This document shows, one piece after another, positions 54,883 through 63,411 of a stretch of 64,000 bases of DNA (position 1 is its first letter; every line of letters begins with the position of its first letter). The notes beneath the pieces were generated by a model. The model made no database searches and was not told the DNA's origin. It worked only from the letters and a program-made list of their open reading frames with translations. Made by a program: the position numbers and the translations under genes. The DNA lies in the NCBI RefSeq assembly GCF_001420715.1, contig NZ_LJJC01000004.1, positions 463,734-527,733 on the forward strand. The letters run 5' to 3'. The DNA comes from Heyndrickxia shackletonii (GTDB taxonomy: Bacteria > Bacillota > Bacilli > Bacillales > Bacillaceae_C).

Positions 54883-56037
54883 TTAATCCGTTGGAATAGT
54901 CAAAAGCCCCGGTCCAATAATATGGGAGTCTATTTCAACATCCAGCTTCATATTTCGAAAAATATCATCCCAATGATTTCGTTCTCTCTTCCACTCATTT
55001 GGGTATTTACGATGGAATTCTTCTGCAAAACCGACAACATCGGAGTCCATATCTTTCTGTAATTTGGTAAAGGATTGCTTTATTCTTTTGCTAATATCGA
55101 TATTCATTTCCTTTTCAATTTTTCGAACAGTAGTAAGGTTCATTATGTCAAGATTGGTTACATTTTCGACTATTTCCCCCTTCGCTGAAGCTTTTGCAAT
55201 CATTTTCCATTGGCCATTTTTAATAACGGGAATCAATCGGATGGTTGCTTGAAAGGGGGATAATGTAATGGTGCCTTTCTCTCCAAGAGGATCTCTCACA
55301 ACCACCTGGCTTTCTTTCACCTCATTTCTCAGCCACATGACGCCGCGTGTTAAAGAATCATTTAAAATACCGATCATTTTTCCTTTTTTTAAGATAGCCG
55401 TCCCATTAATATAGGGGATCGTTTCTTTTGGAGAATCTGTTGGATTGGGCGGCAATATACTTACATATGGCAGAAAGATGGCATTGGATGGACCTAGCTT
55501 CATCTCCATAAAATCTTTTACAGTAATGGACATTAATACATGTTGTTTGCTTAGTAAAGATAATACTCGTCCGGACTGTTTCTCCATTGGCGGCTCAACA
55601 TTTAAAGCTTCTTTTGCATCTCCATCACTAACAAACAAAAGAGCTTGTTCCCGTGTTTGGGGAGCACGAACGATATAATCGGCTGCATCATAAATTCCTT
55701 TCTTTGCTAATTTTTTTCCGAATACAAAGACATTGCAATGTCCCCAAAATATTTTGCGGGGAATCTTTTCCTGTAGCTTGGAGGCTGCATCGGCAACCGT
55801 TAACCCTTTCGCTGTTCGAACGATAGTAAATTTTCCTCCACCACCCCCAGCTCCACCACCTCCGCTGTTACTAGTACTATGAGGATTTAATACTTGTGCG
55901 GATAATTCAATTTCCCCATTTTCCGTTAAATCAATAGCAGCAGCTAAGATAATCGCTAGTTGATTCAGCTCTCGACTATTTCCACAACCGCTTAATAAAA
56001 ATGAGGTCAAGAATAATGGCAAAATTAATTTATGCAT
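54883..56037 (-). CDS. Ger(x)C family spore germination lipoprotein
   Basis: A 384-residue lipoprotein with a signal peptide ending in LLSGC (Cys18). The family opening RELNQLAIILAAAIDL is present, and a C-terminal region ends in HIIGPGLLTIPTD. It carries a glycine-rich insertion (STSNSGGGGAGGGGG) near residues 53-70. It forms the C subunit of the germinant receptor on the inner spore membrane, with the GerA and GerB partners encoded here. Confidence 0.9.
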   Translation of the reverse strand: MHKLILPLFLTSFLLSGCGNSRELNQLAIILAAAIDLTENGEIELSAQVLNPHSTSNSGGGGAGGGGGKFTIVRTAKGLTVADAASKLQEKIPRKIFWGHCNVFVFGKKLAKKGIYDAADYIVRAPQTREQALLFVSDGDAKEALNVEPPMEKQSGRVLSLLSKQHVLMSITVKDFMEMKLGPSNAIFLPYVSILPPNPTDSPKETIPYINGTAILKKGKMIGILNDSLTRGVMWLRNEVKESQVVVRDPLGEKGTITLSPFQATIRLIPVIKNGQWKMIAKASAKGEIVENVTNLDIMNLTTVRKIEKEMNIDISKRIKQSFTKLQKDMDSDVVGFAEEFHRKYPNEWKRERNHWDDIFRNMKLDVEIDSHIIGPGLLTIPTD

Positions 56038-56147
56038 TTGATTCTCCTTCTACCCGGGGTTGTTCATCCATTCTTATTCTTTTTTTCACACCTTACCTGG
56101 ATTTTTCATCGTCAACAGTTTGTTTTTTTCACGTTTTACCATAAAAA

Positions 56148-57692
56148 CTACTCATTTGTCGGTGGTTTAGGTTTTTGATTGCTAGATTGTCGATACTGAT
56201 TATACTTTCCAGTTAGTCGCGGACGTGTATTGAATTTCCAAAAAGGGGCACGAACCAGTGAGTCCTTAAATTGATCCGCATGGGCAGGGGCTAATGTGGA
56301 TAGATAAGGGACTCCAAAGGAGCGTAGTTTACATAAATGAATGACTATTCCGCAAATGCCAAGCATAATTCCAAGAATTCCTAAGGTTCCTGCCAAAATC
56401 ATCATTGGAAATCGTAATATTCGCAGAGAAAATCCAAAAGCATATCTTGGAATCATAAAGGAAGCGATTCCCGTTATCGATACTACGATAACCATTGCAG
56501 GTGAGACGATTCCAGCTTGAACGGCGGATTCTCCGATGACGAGTGCTCCAACAATACTAACTGCGGAACCAATTTGTTTTGGAAGTCGCAACCCTGCCTC
56601 TCGCAATGCCTCGAATGTAATTTCCATAAGAAATGCCTCAATAAATGTCGGAAAAGGAACAAATTCTCTAGCTGAAGCCATTGAAATAATCAAGTCAGTA
56701 GGAATCATTTCCTGATGGAATGTCGTTAGTGCTACATAAAATGAAGGGAGCAGCAGAGATACTAAAAAAAATGGATACCGAATCCATCTAATCATGGTAC
56801 TTATAATATATCGTTGATAATAGTCTTCAGATGATTGAATAAAAGAAAACAAGGTAGCTGGTGCTATTATGGAAAAAGGTGTTCCATCAACTAAGATGGC
56901 GATTCGTCCTTCCAACAAATTAGCTACAACCGTATCTGGCCTTTCCGTTGATAGTAATTGCGGAAAAGGAGATCGCGGTGTGTCTTCAATGAATTCCTCG
57001 ATGTAACTGCTTTCCAAAATGCCGTCAATATCGATTCCTTCCAATCTCTGCTTTGCTTCCTCAATGAGTTGAGTAGCTGCAAGGTCTTCAATATATACTA
57101 GAACCACAGATGTTTGCGAATACTTTCCAATGGACATTTGAAGCATTTTTAATTTAGGACTGTGTATTTTTCTTCGTAATAGGGAGGTGTTGACTGCTAG
57201 CACCTCTGTAAATCCTTCGCGAGGGCCGCGTATAACAGATTCACCAACTGGTTCCTCAATATTTCTCTTTTCCGATTTCGCAAGTCCTAATGAAAGTGCC
57301 GATTCATCGCCATCCATAATTAGCACAGGGAGCCCTGCACTAATTGATTGGATGCATTCCTCATATGTTTTCAGAGTTTTCATTTGGGAAACTGGAATCA
57401 TTGAAAATCTCTCACCTGAGGCCCCTTCTGTCGTTAAAAGGGGCTTAATGACGTTTTCATTTAATTCCTCTGGATCGGATAAACCTTGAATGTAAATGAT
57501 GACCGCTTTCCTTTGCTCAATCGTTTCAAAACAATGAAAAACAATGTCGAAACAATCTTTATAAGTATTCTGGAAAAATTGTAAGTCTTCACTGTAAATG
57601 CCGGTTATTTTTCCTTTTATATCTTTATTTTCAACTGGCTTGTCTATCTTTTTGTGGAAAAGTTTACGAAGCATTCTTTGAGCCACCACCAT
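56148..57692 (-). CDS. Spore germination protein GerA family
   Basis: A 514-residue protein with a cytoplasmic N-terminal domain (about residues 25-290), the conserved SPFPQLLSTERPDTVVANLLEGRIAILVDGTPF, and a C-terminal membrane domain with about five helices, ending in a Pro/Asn-rich tail. This is the A subunit of the GerA-type germinant receptor. The gene order is A-C-D-B, transcribed leftward from a SigG-like promoter. ATG 57692 is followed by GTG codons; a start at the later Met (RMLRK) is also possible. Confidence 0.93.
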   Translation of the reverse strand: MVVAQRMLRKLFHKKIDKPVENKDIKGKITGIYSEDLQFFQNTYKDCFDIVFHCFETIEQRKAVIIYIQGLSDPEELNENVIKPLLTTEGASGERFSMIPVSQMKTLKTYEECIQSISAGLPVLIMDGDESALSLGLAKSEKRNIEEPVGESVIRGPREGFTEVLAVNTSLLRRKIHSPKLKMLQMSIGKYSQTSVVLVYIEDLAATQLIEEAKQRLEGIDIDGILESSYIEEFIEDTPRSPFPQLLSTERPDTVVANLLEGRIAILVDGTPFSIIAPATLFSFIQSSEDYYQRYIISTMIRWIRYPFFLVSLLLPSFYVALTTFHQEMIPTDLIISMASAREFVPFPTFIEAFLMEITFEALREAGLRLPKQIGSAVSIVGALVIGESAVQAGIVSPAMVIVVSITGIASFMIPRYAFGFSLRILRFPMMILAGTLGILGIMLGICGIVIHLCKLRSFGVPYLSTLAPAHADQFKDSLVRAPFWKFNTRPRLTGKYNQYRQSSNQKPKPPTNE

Positions 57693-57730
57693 TTACATTC
57701 CTTGAAGATTTACGCTGATTTGGCATATTT

Positions 57731-57761
57731 TATATTGTGCATAATCATTTTTTACCATACA
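57731..57761 (-). promoter_or_regulatory. SigG-like forespore promoter
   Basis: On the minus strand TGTATG (-35) and CAATATA (-10) are separated by 18 bases, close to the SigG consensus. The site lies about 40 bases ahead of the gerA start, matching expected forespore expression of germinant receptors. Confidence 0.6.
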
Positions 57762-57905
57762 TTTTTTTTAAAATACTTGAGTTTTCTCCTTGTACTGGTA
57801 AGTGAAATTTTTGTACAAAATATAAATTTCTTTTACTAAAAATATAATGGAACAAAGGTAGTGGAATAGTTCACCTAATTAACGAGTATGTAAGGAGATT
57901 AAGGT

Positions 57906-58412
57906 ATGGCATATACTTCTAACAACACTAACGTTAGTCAATGGAACAGCTATCTTGATGCAATATACGATGTTATCGAGCGGGGAATGGCTGCGAAAGA
58001 GGTTGTATGTTCGATTACAACGGGCTTCAGGTCGGTCCTAGCTCTGCGGACGAACCCAGGACTTAACCCTTATCATGCTTCTGTGGCAGATATAGGCTAT
58101 GGGTTTGATGCGGTACAGGGAACTATCAATCGTTTAAAAAAAGAGGAAACTAGTCAACATATGCTGGAAATGCTTGTTTTTGATTTAGATACATTAAGAA
58201 TTAGTGAAAAACAGTTAAGCCCCAACTTTGAAATGGCTGTTAAAGGTGCGACACCAGATGTGTATTATTTAGTGAATTTAAGCCGAAATTTAAATAGGCA
58301 AATAGGGCAAATGATTAACGAAGCAAATAGACTGGGTCAAGAGCTTTTGGGCAAAGAATGGTATAAAATACATGCCCGCATCCAAAATATTCAAGCAATC
58401 CCGCGTCTTTAG
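57906..58412 (+). CDS. Unknown protein, paralogue of the next gene
   Basis: A 168-residue soluble, helical protein. The central region (DIGYGFDAVQGTINRLKKEE, about residues 65-85) resembles the next protein (EVSYGYAGVRGCIRRAFTEE) in position, length and pattern, so the two are likely paralogues. No signal, membrane segment or known motif. AAGGAG precedes ATG 57906. It lies divergent from the germination operon, so a sporulation role is possible. Confidence 0.55.
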   Translation: MAYTSNNTNVSQWNSYLDAIYDVIERGMAAKEVVCSITTGFRSVLALRTNPGLNPYHASVADIGYGFDAVQGTINRLKKEETSQHMLEMLVFDLDTLRISEKQLSPNFEMAVKGATPDVYYLVNLSRNLNRQIGQMINEANRLGQELLGKEWYKIHARIQNIQAIPRL

Positions 58413-58425
58413 GGAGGGGGAGAAA

Positions 58426-58935
58426 ATGCTCAATCCACCAAAATCAATGGATAATGATGAGAGAAAACGGCTGCTAGATTGGTGGAATACAATGGAGGCA
58501 GCCAAACCAATGGTGCGTACATTAATGTCTTTAACGACTGAGCTGCGCGTACATCCAGCGTCAAGCAATGCAAATGGTATTATCCTTTTTTACCGTGCTG
58601 CTTCGGAAGTTTCCTATGGATATGCCGGTGTTAGAGGATGTATCAGGAGAGCTTTTACAGAAGAATATGGAGATGGTCTTCGGATGAATATGGTAAAGTG
58701 TCATAGCTTTGCCGAAAGATTTTCAGAGGATATGAAAGTACTGCTCGAACTGGTAGCAAATAATATTAAAGATCAGGAAGCATTGCAGATTGTAAATAGG
58801 ATTAGAGAGACATTAGTTGAAAATGATGAAAGGTTAAAGGAAATACAACAAAGAGCCGATGCGTTTTTTGGAAGAGAGACCTTTTATTCGTTGCAGCAGA
58901 AGATGAAGAAAGCTATAACATTGCCGGAAAGATAA
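58426..58935 (+). CDS. Unknown protein, paralogue of the previous gene
   Basis: A 169-residue helical protein, 14 bases after the previous gene, with AGGGAGGGGGAG before ATG 58426; the earlier in-frame start at 58372 lies inside the upstream gene. It shares the YGYAGVRGCIRR segment with its neighbour and has one cysteine more in that region. The C-terminal part is charged and probably coiled. Family not recognised. Confidence 0.6.
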   Translation: MLNPPKSMDNDERKRLLDWWNTMEAAKPMVRTLMSLTTELRVHPASSNANGIILFYRAASEVSYGYAGVRGCIRRAFTEEYGDGLRMNMVKCHSFAERFSEDMKVLLELVANNIKDQEALQIVNRIRETLVENDERLKEIQQRADAFFGRETFYSLQQKMKKAITLPER

Positions 58936-58970
58936 AAGGACTGATGTTTGGATCCATCAGTCCTTTTGTA
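58935..58970 (+). terminator. Intrinsic terminator
   Basis: AAAGGACTGATG pairs with CATCAGTCCTTTT around a short loop, followed by GT and a mixed T-rich stretch. It closes the paralogous pair. Confidence 0.7.
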
Positions 58971-59024
58971 TTATAGATTTCTTTATTAAGTCTCTATCAG
59001 GCATCGGTAACTACATAGTTCTTA

Positions 59025-59573
59025 TTATCTTAATGTTTTAAATGCGCCGCTCCATGCAATAACTTGGTCAAGCATCGCATTTACATTATCTGTGTGCATG
59101 TCAGCTGGTTTGAAATTACTGAAGTTTTCAAAGTCAGTAAATAAGGATAGTGTTGGGTGTGTACGAACACTTGCTACTTGTAATTCCGCTAAAATTCCGC
59201 GTAAATGCTCAGCCGCACGTGCTCCGCCTGTTGAACCATAGCTTACGATTCCAGCCGCTTTATTGTTCCATTCTTGATATGCAGAATCTAATGCATTTTT
59301 TAATGCACCAGTAATGCTATGATTATATTCTTGAGTAATGAATACATATCCATCAAGGTTTGCTACCTTTTCCTTCCAAGCTAGTACACCTGCTTCTTCC
59401 CCAGTACCTTCACCTAGGAAAGGCAATTTATATTCAGAAATATCAACGATTTCATAGTTTGCATCTTCACGTTTGTCAGCGATTCCTTTAACCCATTCGC
59501 CTACTTGAGGACTTACTCTTCCTTGACGTGTACTGCCTAAAATAATACCTATATTTAATTTTGTATTTGACAT
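59025..59573 (-). CDS. NADPH-dependent FMN reductase
   Basis: A 182-residue flavodoxin-like reductase. It has IGIILGSTRQGRVSPQVGEWV, VFITQEYNHSITGALKNALD and GIVSYGSTGGARAAEHLRGIL. This family reduces quinones, azo compounds or chromate. ATG 59573 follows AAGGAGGAA. An upstream in-frame ATG 59624 (MGFLNKLFGN) also has a good AAGGGAAGG site, so a 199-residue form is possible. The inverted repeat upstream suggests redox control. Confidence 0.88.
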   Translation of the reverse strand: MSNTKLNIGIILGSTRQGRVSPQVGEWVKGIADKREDANYEIVDISEYKLPFLGEGTGEEAGVLAWKEKVANLDGYVFITQEYNHSITGALKNALDSAYQEWNNKAAGIVSYGSTGGARAAEHLRGILAELQVASVRTHPTLSLFTDFENFSNFKPADMHTDNVNAMLDQVIAWSGAFKTLR

Positions 59574-59651
59574 GATTTCTTCCTCCTTAGATTGATTTCC
59601 AAATAATTTGTTTAAGAAACCCATTATTTAACCTTCCCTTACAAATTTAAT

Positions 59652-59670
59652 CTTACTATTAAAAAGTAAG
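59652..59670. promoter_or_regulatory. Inverted-repeat operator of the FMN reductase gene
   Basis: CTTACT and AGTAAG flank a 7-base spacer, 28 bases upstream of the 59624 start. It resembles MarR/DUF24-type (YodB-like) operators that control quinone-responsive reductases. Confidence 0.4.
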
Positions 59671-59861
59671 TAAGTTTAACTTCGTAATTGATTATAGTAC
59701 GGATATGTATAAAAGTAAAGCTTTAAACATGAAATAATGAAAAAACAATTAGTCGAACTATACGAGGGCATACAATTAAAAGATAATAGTGTAGACAAAG
59801 CAGTAGTCGTTATCCTGATAAACGGCCATTTGTTTGGAAACTAGAGGAGAAAATAAATTCG

Positions 59862-59890
59862 TTGACATTATACCCTGCGGGGTATATGAT
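59862..59890 (+). promoter_or_regulatory. cstR promoter with embedded operator
   Basis: TTGACA (59862-59867) and TATGAT (59885-59890) are 17 bases apart, and the palindromic operator TATACCCTGCGGGGTATA (59869-59886) fills the spacer. A bound CstR would block RNA polymerase, giving autoregulation. Confidence 0.8.
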
Positions 59891-60030
59891 GAATCTTGTT
59901 AAAGTTATTCCTTTTACGGAATGCAATTCGCAGGCATATGTAAAGGGGATTATAACGAAATTGGATATACCACTTTAGATTAATGTAAGATAGTAGAAAT
60001 AGAAAATGTATGTTACAAGGAGGCGAGATT

Positions 60031-60294
60031 ATGTACTATGACGATCAAATGAAAAATCGTGTAAAGCGGATTGAGGGGCAGCTGCGAGGAATTTTAAAAA
60101 TGATGGAAGAGAACAAGGATTGCAAAGAAGTAATTACACAGTTATCCGCATCCCGAACTGCCATTGATCGAACGATTGGGGTTATCGTAAGCTCTAATTT
60201 GGTAGAATGCGTTCAAAAGGCTACGGAAAAAGGGGATGGAAGCGCAGAAGAACTGGTAAAAGAGGCGGTTAATCTTCTTGTAAAAAGCCGTTAA
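60031..60294 (+). CDS. cstR: CstR-type persulfide-sensing repressor (CsoR family)
   Basis: An 87-residue helical repressor of the CsoR/DUF156 family. It carries Cys31 and Cys60, matching S. aureus CstR, and Asn56 in place of the copper-binding His of CsoR, so persulfide sensing through a Cys31-Cys60 crosslink is more likely than Cu(I) binding. Other family marks are NRVKRIEGQLRGI and TQLSASRTAIDR. ATG 60031 has AAGGAGG seven bases upstream. It heads the sulfur operon and resembles YrkD of B. subtilis. Confidence 0.9.
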   Translation: MYYDDQMKNRVKRIEGQLRGILKMMEENKDCKEVITQLSASRTAIDRTIGVIVSSNLVECVQKATEKGDGSAEELVKEAVNLLVKSR

Positions 60295-60332
60295 ATCTTG
60301 GGGGAAATCAACCCCTTTCATTTTGATTTCTA

Positions 60333-60387
60333 TAATACCCTTTGGGGTAATATATTTTTTAGATTTAAATATACCTATACGGGTATA
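60333..60387 (+). promoter_or_regulatory. Two CstR-type operators ahead of the DsrE gene
   Basis: TAATACCCTTTGGGGTAATA (60333-60352) and TATACCTATACGGGTATA (60370-60387) repeat the operator pattern seen in the cstR promoter. They lie between cstR and the DsrE-like gene and should control a second promoter there. Confidence 0.7.
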
Positions 60388-60416
60388 AGTAAATAATTAG
60401 AGGGAGGATAACTTAT

Positions 60417-60890
60417 ATGACAAAAAGGACAACCATCGTATTATTCAGCGGTGATTACGACAAAGCAATGGCAGCTTATATCATTGCAAACGGCGCGGCA
60501 GCTTATGATCATGAGGTAACGATTTTTCATACCTTCTGGGGGTTAAACGCATTACGAAAAACTGAAAATATCCAAGTGAAAAAAGGTTTTATGGAAAAAA
60601 TGTTTGGGAAAATGATGCCAAAAGGTGCAGATAAAATGGGCCTGTCGAAAATGAACTTTGCTGGAATGGGTCCTAAAATGATAAAAGGGGTTATAAAAAA
60701 ACACAATGCATTAACTTTGCCGCAGCTTATCGAAATGGCACAGGAACAAGACGTAAAGTTGGTAGCATGCACGATGACAATGGACCTTTTAGGGCTACAA
60801 AAGGAAGAGTTTGTAGATAACCTTGAATATGCAGGTGTAGCTGCCTATTTGGCGGATGCACAAGATGGAAATGTTAATTTGTTTATTTAA
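60417..60890 (+). CDS. yrkE: DsrE/DsrF-like sulfur carrier protein (YrkE-like)
   Basis: A 157-residue protein of the DsrE/DsrF/TusD-like family, with TIVLFSGDYDKAMAAYIIANGAAAYDHEVTIFHTFWG at the start and a conserved Cys118 in KLVACTMTMDLLG that probably carries a persulfide. It shuttles sulfur to or from the rhodanese and TusA proteins encoded next. AGGGAGGATAA precedes ATG 60417... the start is ATG at 60418 by spacing of the TATG. It corresponds to the DsrE domain fused in S. aureus CstA. Confidence 0.85.
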   Translation: MTKRTTIVLFSGDYDKAMAAYIIANGAAAYDHEVTIFHTFWGLNALRKTENIQVKKGFMEKMFGKMMPKGADKMGLSKMNFAGMGPKMIKGVIKKHNALTLPQLIEMAQEQDVKLVACTMTMDLLGLQKEEFVDNLEYAGVAAYLADAQDGNVNLFI

Positions 60891-60906
60891 TTGGGAGGAA
60901 TGAAAA

Positions 60907-61203
60907 ATGAAAGAAATCACACCAAGAGAGGTTGAAAAACTTTTAGAAGAAGGGAAAAAGCTTAATATTATTGATGTCCGCGAAGTAGATGAAGTAGTAG
61001 CCGGAAAAATACCTAGTGCTGTAAATATTCCGTTAGGTTTCATTGAATTACGAATGGACGAGTTGAACAAGGATACAGAATATATCATGGTATGCCGTTC
61101 CGGTGGCAGAAGCGGCCGTGCTGCACAATTATTAGAAAGTGAAGGGTTTCAAGTTGTGAATATGACTGGCGGAATGCTAGCTTGGGGAGGCAAAGTGGAA
61201 TAA
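60907..61203 (+). CDS. Single-domain rhodanese
   Basis: A 98-residue sulfurtransferase with the active loop VCRSGGRSG (Cys63) and the family start IIDVREVDEVVAGKIPSAVNIPLG. It moves sulfane sulfur between carriers. It is 16 bases after the DsrE gene with GGGAGGAAT upstream. Confidence 0.92.
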   Translation: MKEITPREVEKLLEEGKKLNIIDVREVDEVVAGKIPSAVNIPLGFIELRMDELNKDTEYIMVCRSGGRSGRAAQLLESEGFQVVNMTGGMLAWGGKVE

Positions 61204-61220
61204 ATTTTTTTAATTAGGTA

Positions 61221-61238
61221 TATACCTATATGGGTATA
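61221..61238 (+). promoter_or_regulatory. CstR-type operator ahead of the TusA-rhodanese gene
   Basis: TATACCTATATGGGTATA is an 18-base near-palindrome of the same type as the other four sites. It lies 18 bases before ATG 61256. Confidence 0.7.
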
Positions 61239-61255
61239 AAACAGGAGGAATCAAT

Positions 61256-61831
61256 ATGGAAAGCATAAAAACAAATGCTATTTTAGATGCAAAAGGATTA
61301 GCATGTCCGATGCCAATTGTAAATACAAAAAAAGCTCTGAAAACACTTGAGCCAGGACAGGTTTTGGAGGTACAAGCCACTGATAGAGGATCAAAAGCAG
61401 ACATGAAGGCTTGGGCAGAGAGTACCGGTCACCAATATTTAGGTACCATCGAAGAAGGAGATGTATTAAAGCATTACTTAAGAAAAGCTTCCAATGAGGA
61501 AGAACAAGAAAAAGTGCATGCAAATACAATCCATAATGATGAGCTTTTAAAGAAACTGGATGCGGCCGAAAACATCGTTGTTCTTGATGTAAGAGAAACT
61601 GCTGAATATGCTTTCAATCATATTCCAACCGCTATGTCGATTCCTTTAGGAGAGCTGGAGGATCATGTGGAAGGACTTAATAAAGAAGATGAAATTTATG
61701 TGGTATGCCGTTCTGGCAATCGCAGTGATCTTGCAGCACAAATGTTAGTGAAAAAAGGATTTACAAAGGTGGTAAACGTTATTCCGGGAATGAGTCAGTG
61801 GTCCGGTAAAACAGAAAGTAATATTGAATAA
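61256..61831 (+). CDS. yrkF: TusA-rhodanese fusion (YrkF/CstA-like)
   Basis: A 191-residue two-domain sulfurtransferase. Residues 1-78 are TusA-like with Cys17 in [12 protein letters not shown]. Residues 95-190 are rhodanese with Cys151 in VVCRSGNRSDLA. The domains of S. aureus CstA (rhodanese, TusA, DsrE) are here divided between three genes. An AGGAGG ribosome binding site precedes ATG 61256. Confidence 0.9.
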   Translation: MESIKTNAILDAKGLACPMPIVNTKKALKTLEPGQVLEVQATDRGSKADMKAWAESTGHQYLGTIEEGDVLKHYLRKASNEEEQEKVHANTIHNDELLKKLDAAENIVVLDVRETAEYAFNHIPTAMSIPLGELEDHVEGLNKEDEIYVVCRSGNRSDLAAQMLVKKGFTKVVNVIPGMSQWSGKTESNIE

Positions 61832-61846
61832 TTTTTTATCATTTAT

Positions 61847-61864
61847 TATACCGTAGGGGGTAAT
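61847..61864 (+). promoter_or_regulatory. CstR-type operator overlapping a ribosome binding site
   Basis: TATACCGTAGGGGGTAAT matches the operator pattern, and its GGGGG half doubles as the Shine-Dalgarno sequence of the next gene, whose start codon overlaps or abuts it. Confidence 0.6.
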
Positions 61865-61865
61865 G

Positions 61866-62999
61866 ATGAACATGACAATCAGGGAAATGACATCAAAAGC
61901 AGTTACACAAAAAATATTTAATAAAGAACCATTATTTATATTAGATGTAAGAAATGAAAGTGATTTTCACGATTGGAAGATTGAAGGCGAGAACTTTGAT
62001 TATTTAAATGTTCCTTATTTTGAATTGCTGGATGGTGTAGAGGAGATTTTAAATAAACTGCCTTCTGATAAAGAGATATTAGTAGTATGTGCAAAAGAAG
62101 GATCATCTGTTATGGTGGCGGATATGCTTTCGGAGGCCGGCTTGGCGGTATCCTATTTAAAAGGTGGAATGAAGGCTTGGAGTGAGCATCTAGAACCTAT
62201 TAAAGTAGGCGACTTAAAAGATGGAGGGGAAATTTATCAATTCGTCCGAATCGGAAAAGGCTGTCTATCCTATATGGTTGTCTCTAACGGTGAAGCAGCG
62301 TTGATTGATGCTACACGGATGACGGATATTTATCTGAATTTTGCTGACAGCATTGGGGCCAAAATCACATATGTATTTGATACCCACCTTCACGCAGATC
62401 ACATTTCCGGTGGCCGCAGTATTGCAGAGAAAACGGGTGCCATTTACATGCTGCCGCCAAAGGATGCAACCGAGGTAACCTTTGAATATCAGCCATTAGA
62501 AGATGGGAATGAAGTAACTATAGGAAATACTGCAATCCATATTCAGGCTCTTTATTCACCAGGTCACACCATTGGCTCTACTTCTTTTATTGTGGATGAA
62601 AAGTATTTATTATCTGGGGATATTCTATTTATTGATTCCATTGGACGACCTGATTTAGCGGGGAAAGCAGAGGATTGGGTAGAAGATTTGAGAGAAACAC
62701 TGTACAAGAAGTATCGTGAATTATCGGAGGAGCTCATGGTTCTTCCTGCCCATTTTATGATTATTGATGAATTAAATGATGATGGAACTGTAGCGGCAAA
62801 GCTAGGTACATTATTTGCAAAAAATCATGGATTAAAGATAGAGGATGAGCATGAATTTCGGAAATTAGTGACGGAGAATTTACCGCCACAGCCAAATGCA
62901 TACCAAGAAATTCGGGAAATAAACATGGGGAAAATCAGTCCTGATGAAGAAAAACAGCGTGAAATGGAAATCGGTCCAAACCGATGTGCCGTTCGCTAA
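61866..62999 (+). CDS. yrkH: Rhodanese-MBL fold persulfide-handling hydrolase (YrkH-like)
   Basis: A 377-residue protein. Residues 1-112 are a rhodanese domain with Cys75 in VVCAKEGSS. Residues 120-377 are a metallo-beta-lactamase domain of the persulfide dioxygenase type with DTHLHADH (His174, His176, Asp178, His179), SPGH and PAHF. The rhodanese is at the N-terminus, the reverse of CstB. It probably oxidises persulfide to sulfite with the rhodanese feeding sulfur. ATG 61863 and 61866 are both possible; GGGGG sits just upstream. Confidence 0.88.
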   Translation: MNMTIREMTSKAVTQKIFNKEPLFILDVRNESDFHDWKIEGENFDYLNVPYFELLDGVEEILNKLPSDKEILVVCAKEGSSVMVADMLSEAGLAVSYLKGGMKAWSEHLEPIKVGDLKDGGEIYQFVRIGKGCLSYMVVSNGEAALIDATRMTDIYLNFADSIGAKITYVFDTHLHADHISGGRSIAEKTGAIYMLPPKDATEVTFEYQPLEDGNEVTIGNTAIHIQALYSPGHTIGSTSFIVDEKYLLSGDILFIDSIGRPDLAGKAEDWVEDLRETLYKKYRELSEELMVLPAHFMIIDELNDDGTVAAKLGTLFAKNHGLKIEDEHEFRKLVTENLPPQPNAYQEIREINMGKISPDEEKQREMEIGPNRCAVR

Positions 63000-63137
63000 C
63001 AATAAAGGCTCTTTTCTTAAACTTTGTTGCTTTTGTAATCGAAAAGCCTCTTATTTGGCCTACGATGCAAAGCCTATAAATAGTGACGGTACACAAGAAT
63101 TGAAAACAGCCTACAATAATAGAGGAGGAATATTATA

Positions 63138-63365
63138 ATGGAAGTAAGCAAAGTGTTAGACGCAAAAGGACTTGCATGTCCAATGCCGATTGTAAAAACG
63201 AAGAAAGCGATGATGGATCTTGATTCCGGTCAAGTATTGGAAATTCATGCGACAGATAAAGGGGCAAAAAACGACCTTTCTGCATGGGCAAAATCTGGTG
63301 GTCATGAGCTTTTAAAATTGGAAGAAGAGAATGATGTAATGAAGTTTTGGATTAAAAAGGCTTAA
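63138..63365 (+). CDS. yrkI: TusA family sulfur carrier (YrkI-like)
   Basis: A 75-residue TusA protein with the persulfide-carrying Cys14 in [18 protein letters not shown]. It closely resembles the N-terminal half of the TusA-rhodanese protein, so one probably arose from the other. It is 138 bases after the MBL gene with AGAGGAGGA upstream. Confidence 0.93.
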   Translation: MEVSKVLDAKGLACPMPIVKTKKAMMDLDSGQVLEIHATDKGAKNDLSAWAKSGGHELLKLEEENDVMKFWIKKA

Positions 63366-63368
63366 AAA

Positions 63369-63395
63369 TAAGGGGACCGGAAAAGGTTCCCTTAT
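63369..63395 (+). terminator. Hairpin between tusA and tauE
   Basis: AAGGGGACC pairs with GGTTCCCTT around GGAAAA. The short T tract makes it a weak terminator or an attenuator. Confidence 0.45.
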
Positions 63396-63411
63396 TAAGG
63401 AGGTTTTCTCT

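Noticed and set aside
59889-59978. 29-codon reading frame just after the cstR promoter
   Set aside because: It starts within the -10 element or next to it and has no Shine-Dalgarno sequence.
60031-60294. Copper-sensing CsoR
   Set aside because: The His ligand position is Asn56, and the two cysteines match CstR. The surrounding genes are for sulfur, not copper.
63000-63137. 64-residue frame overlapping the end of the MBL gene
   Set aside because: It is an out-of-frame extension of the MBL gene end with no ribosome binding site.
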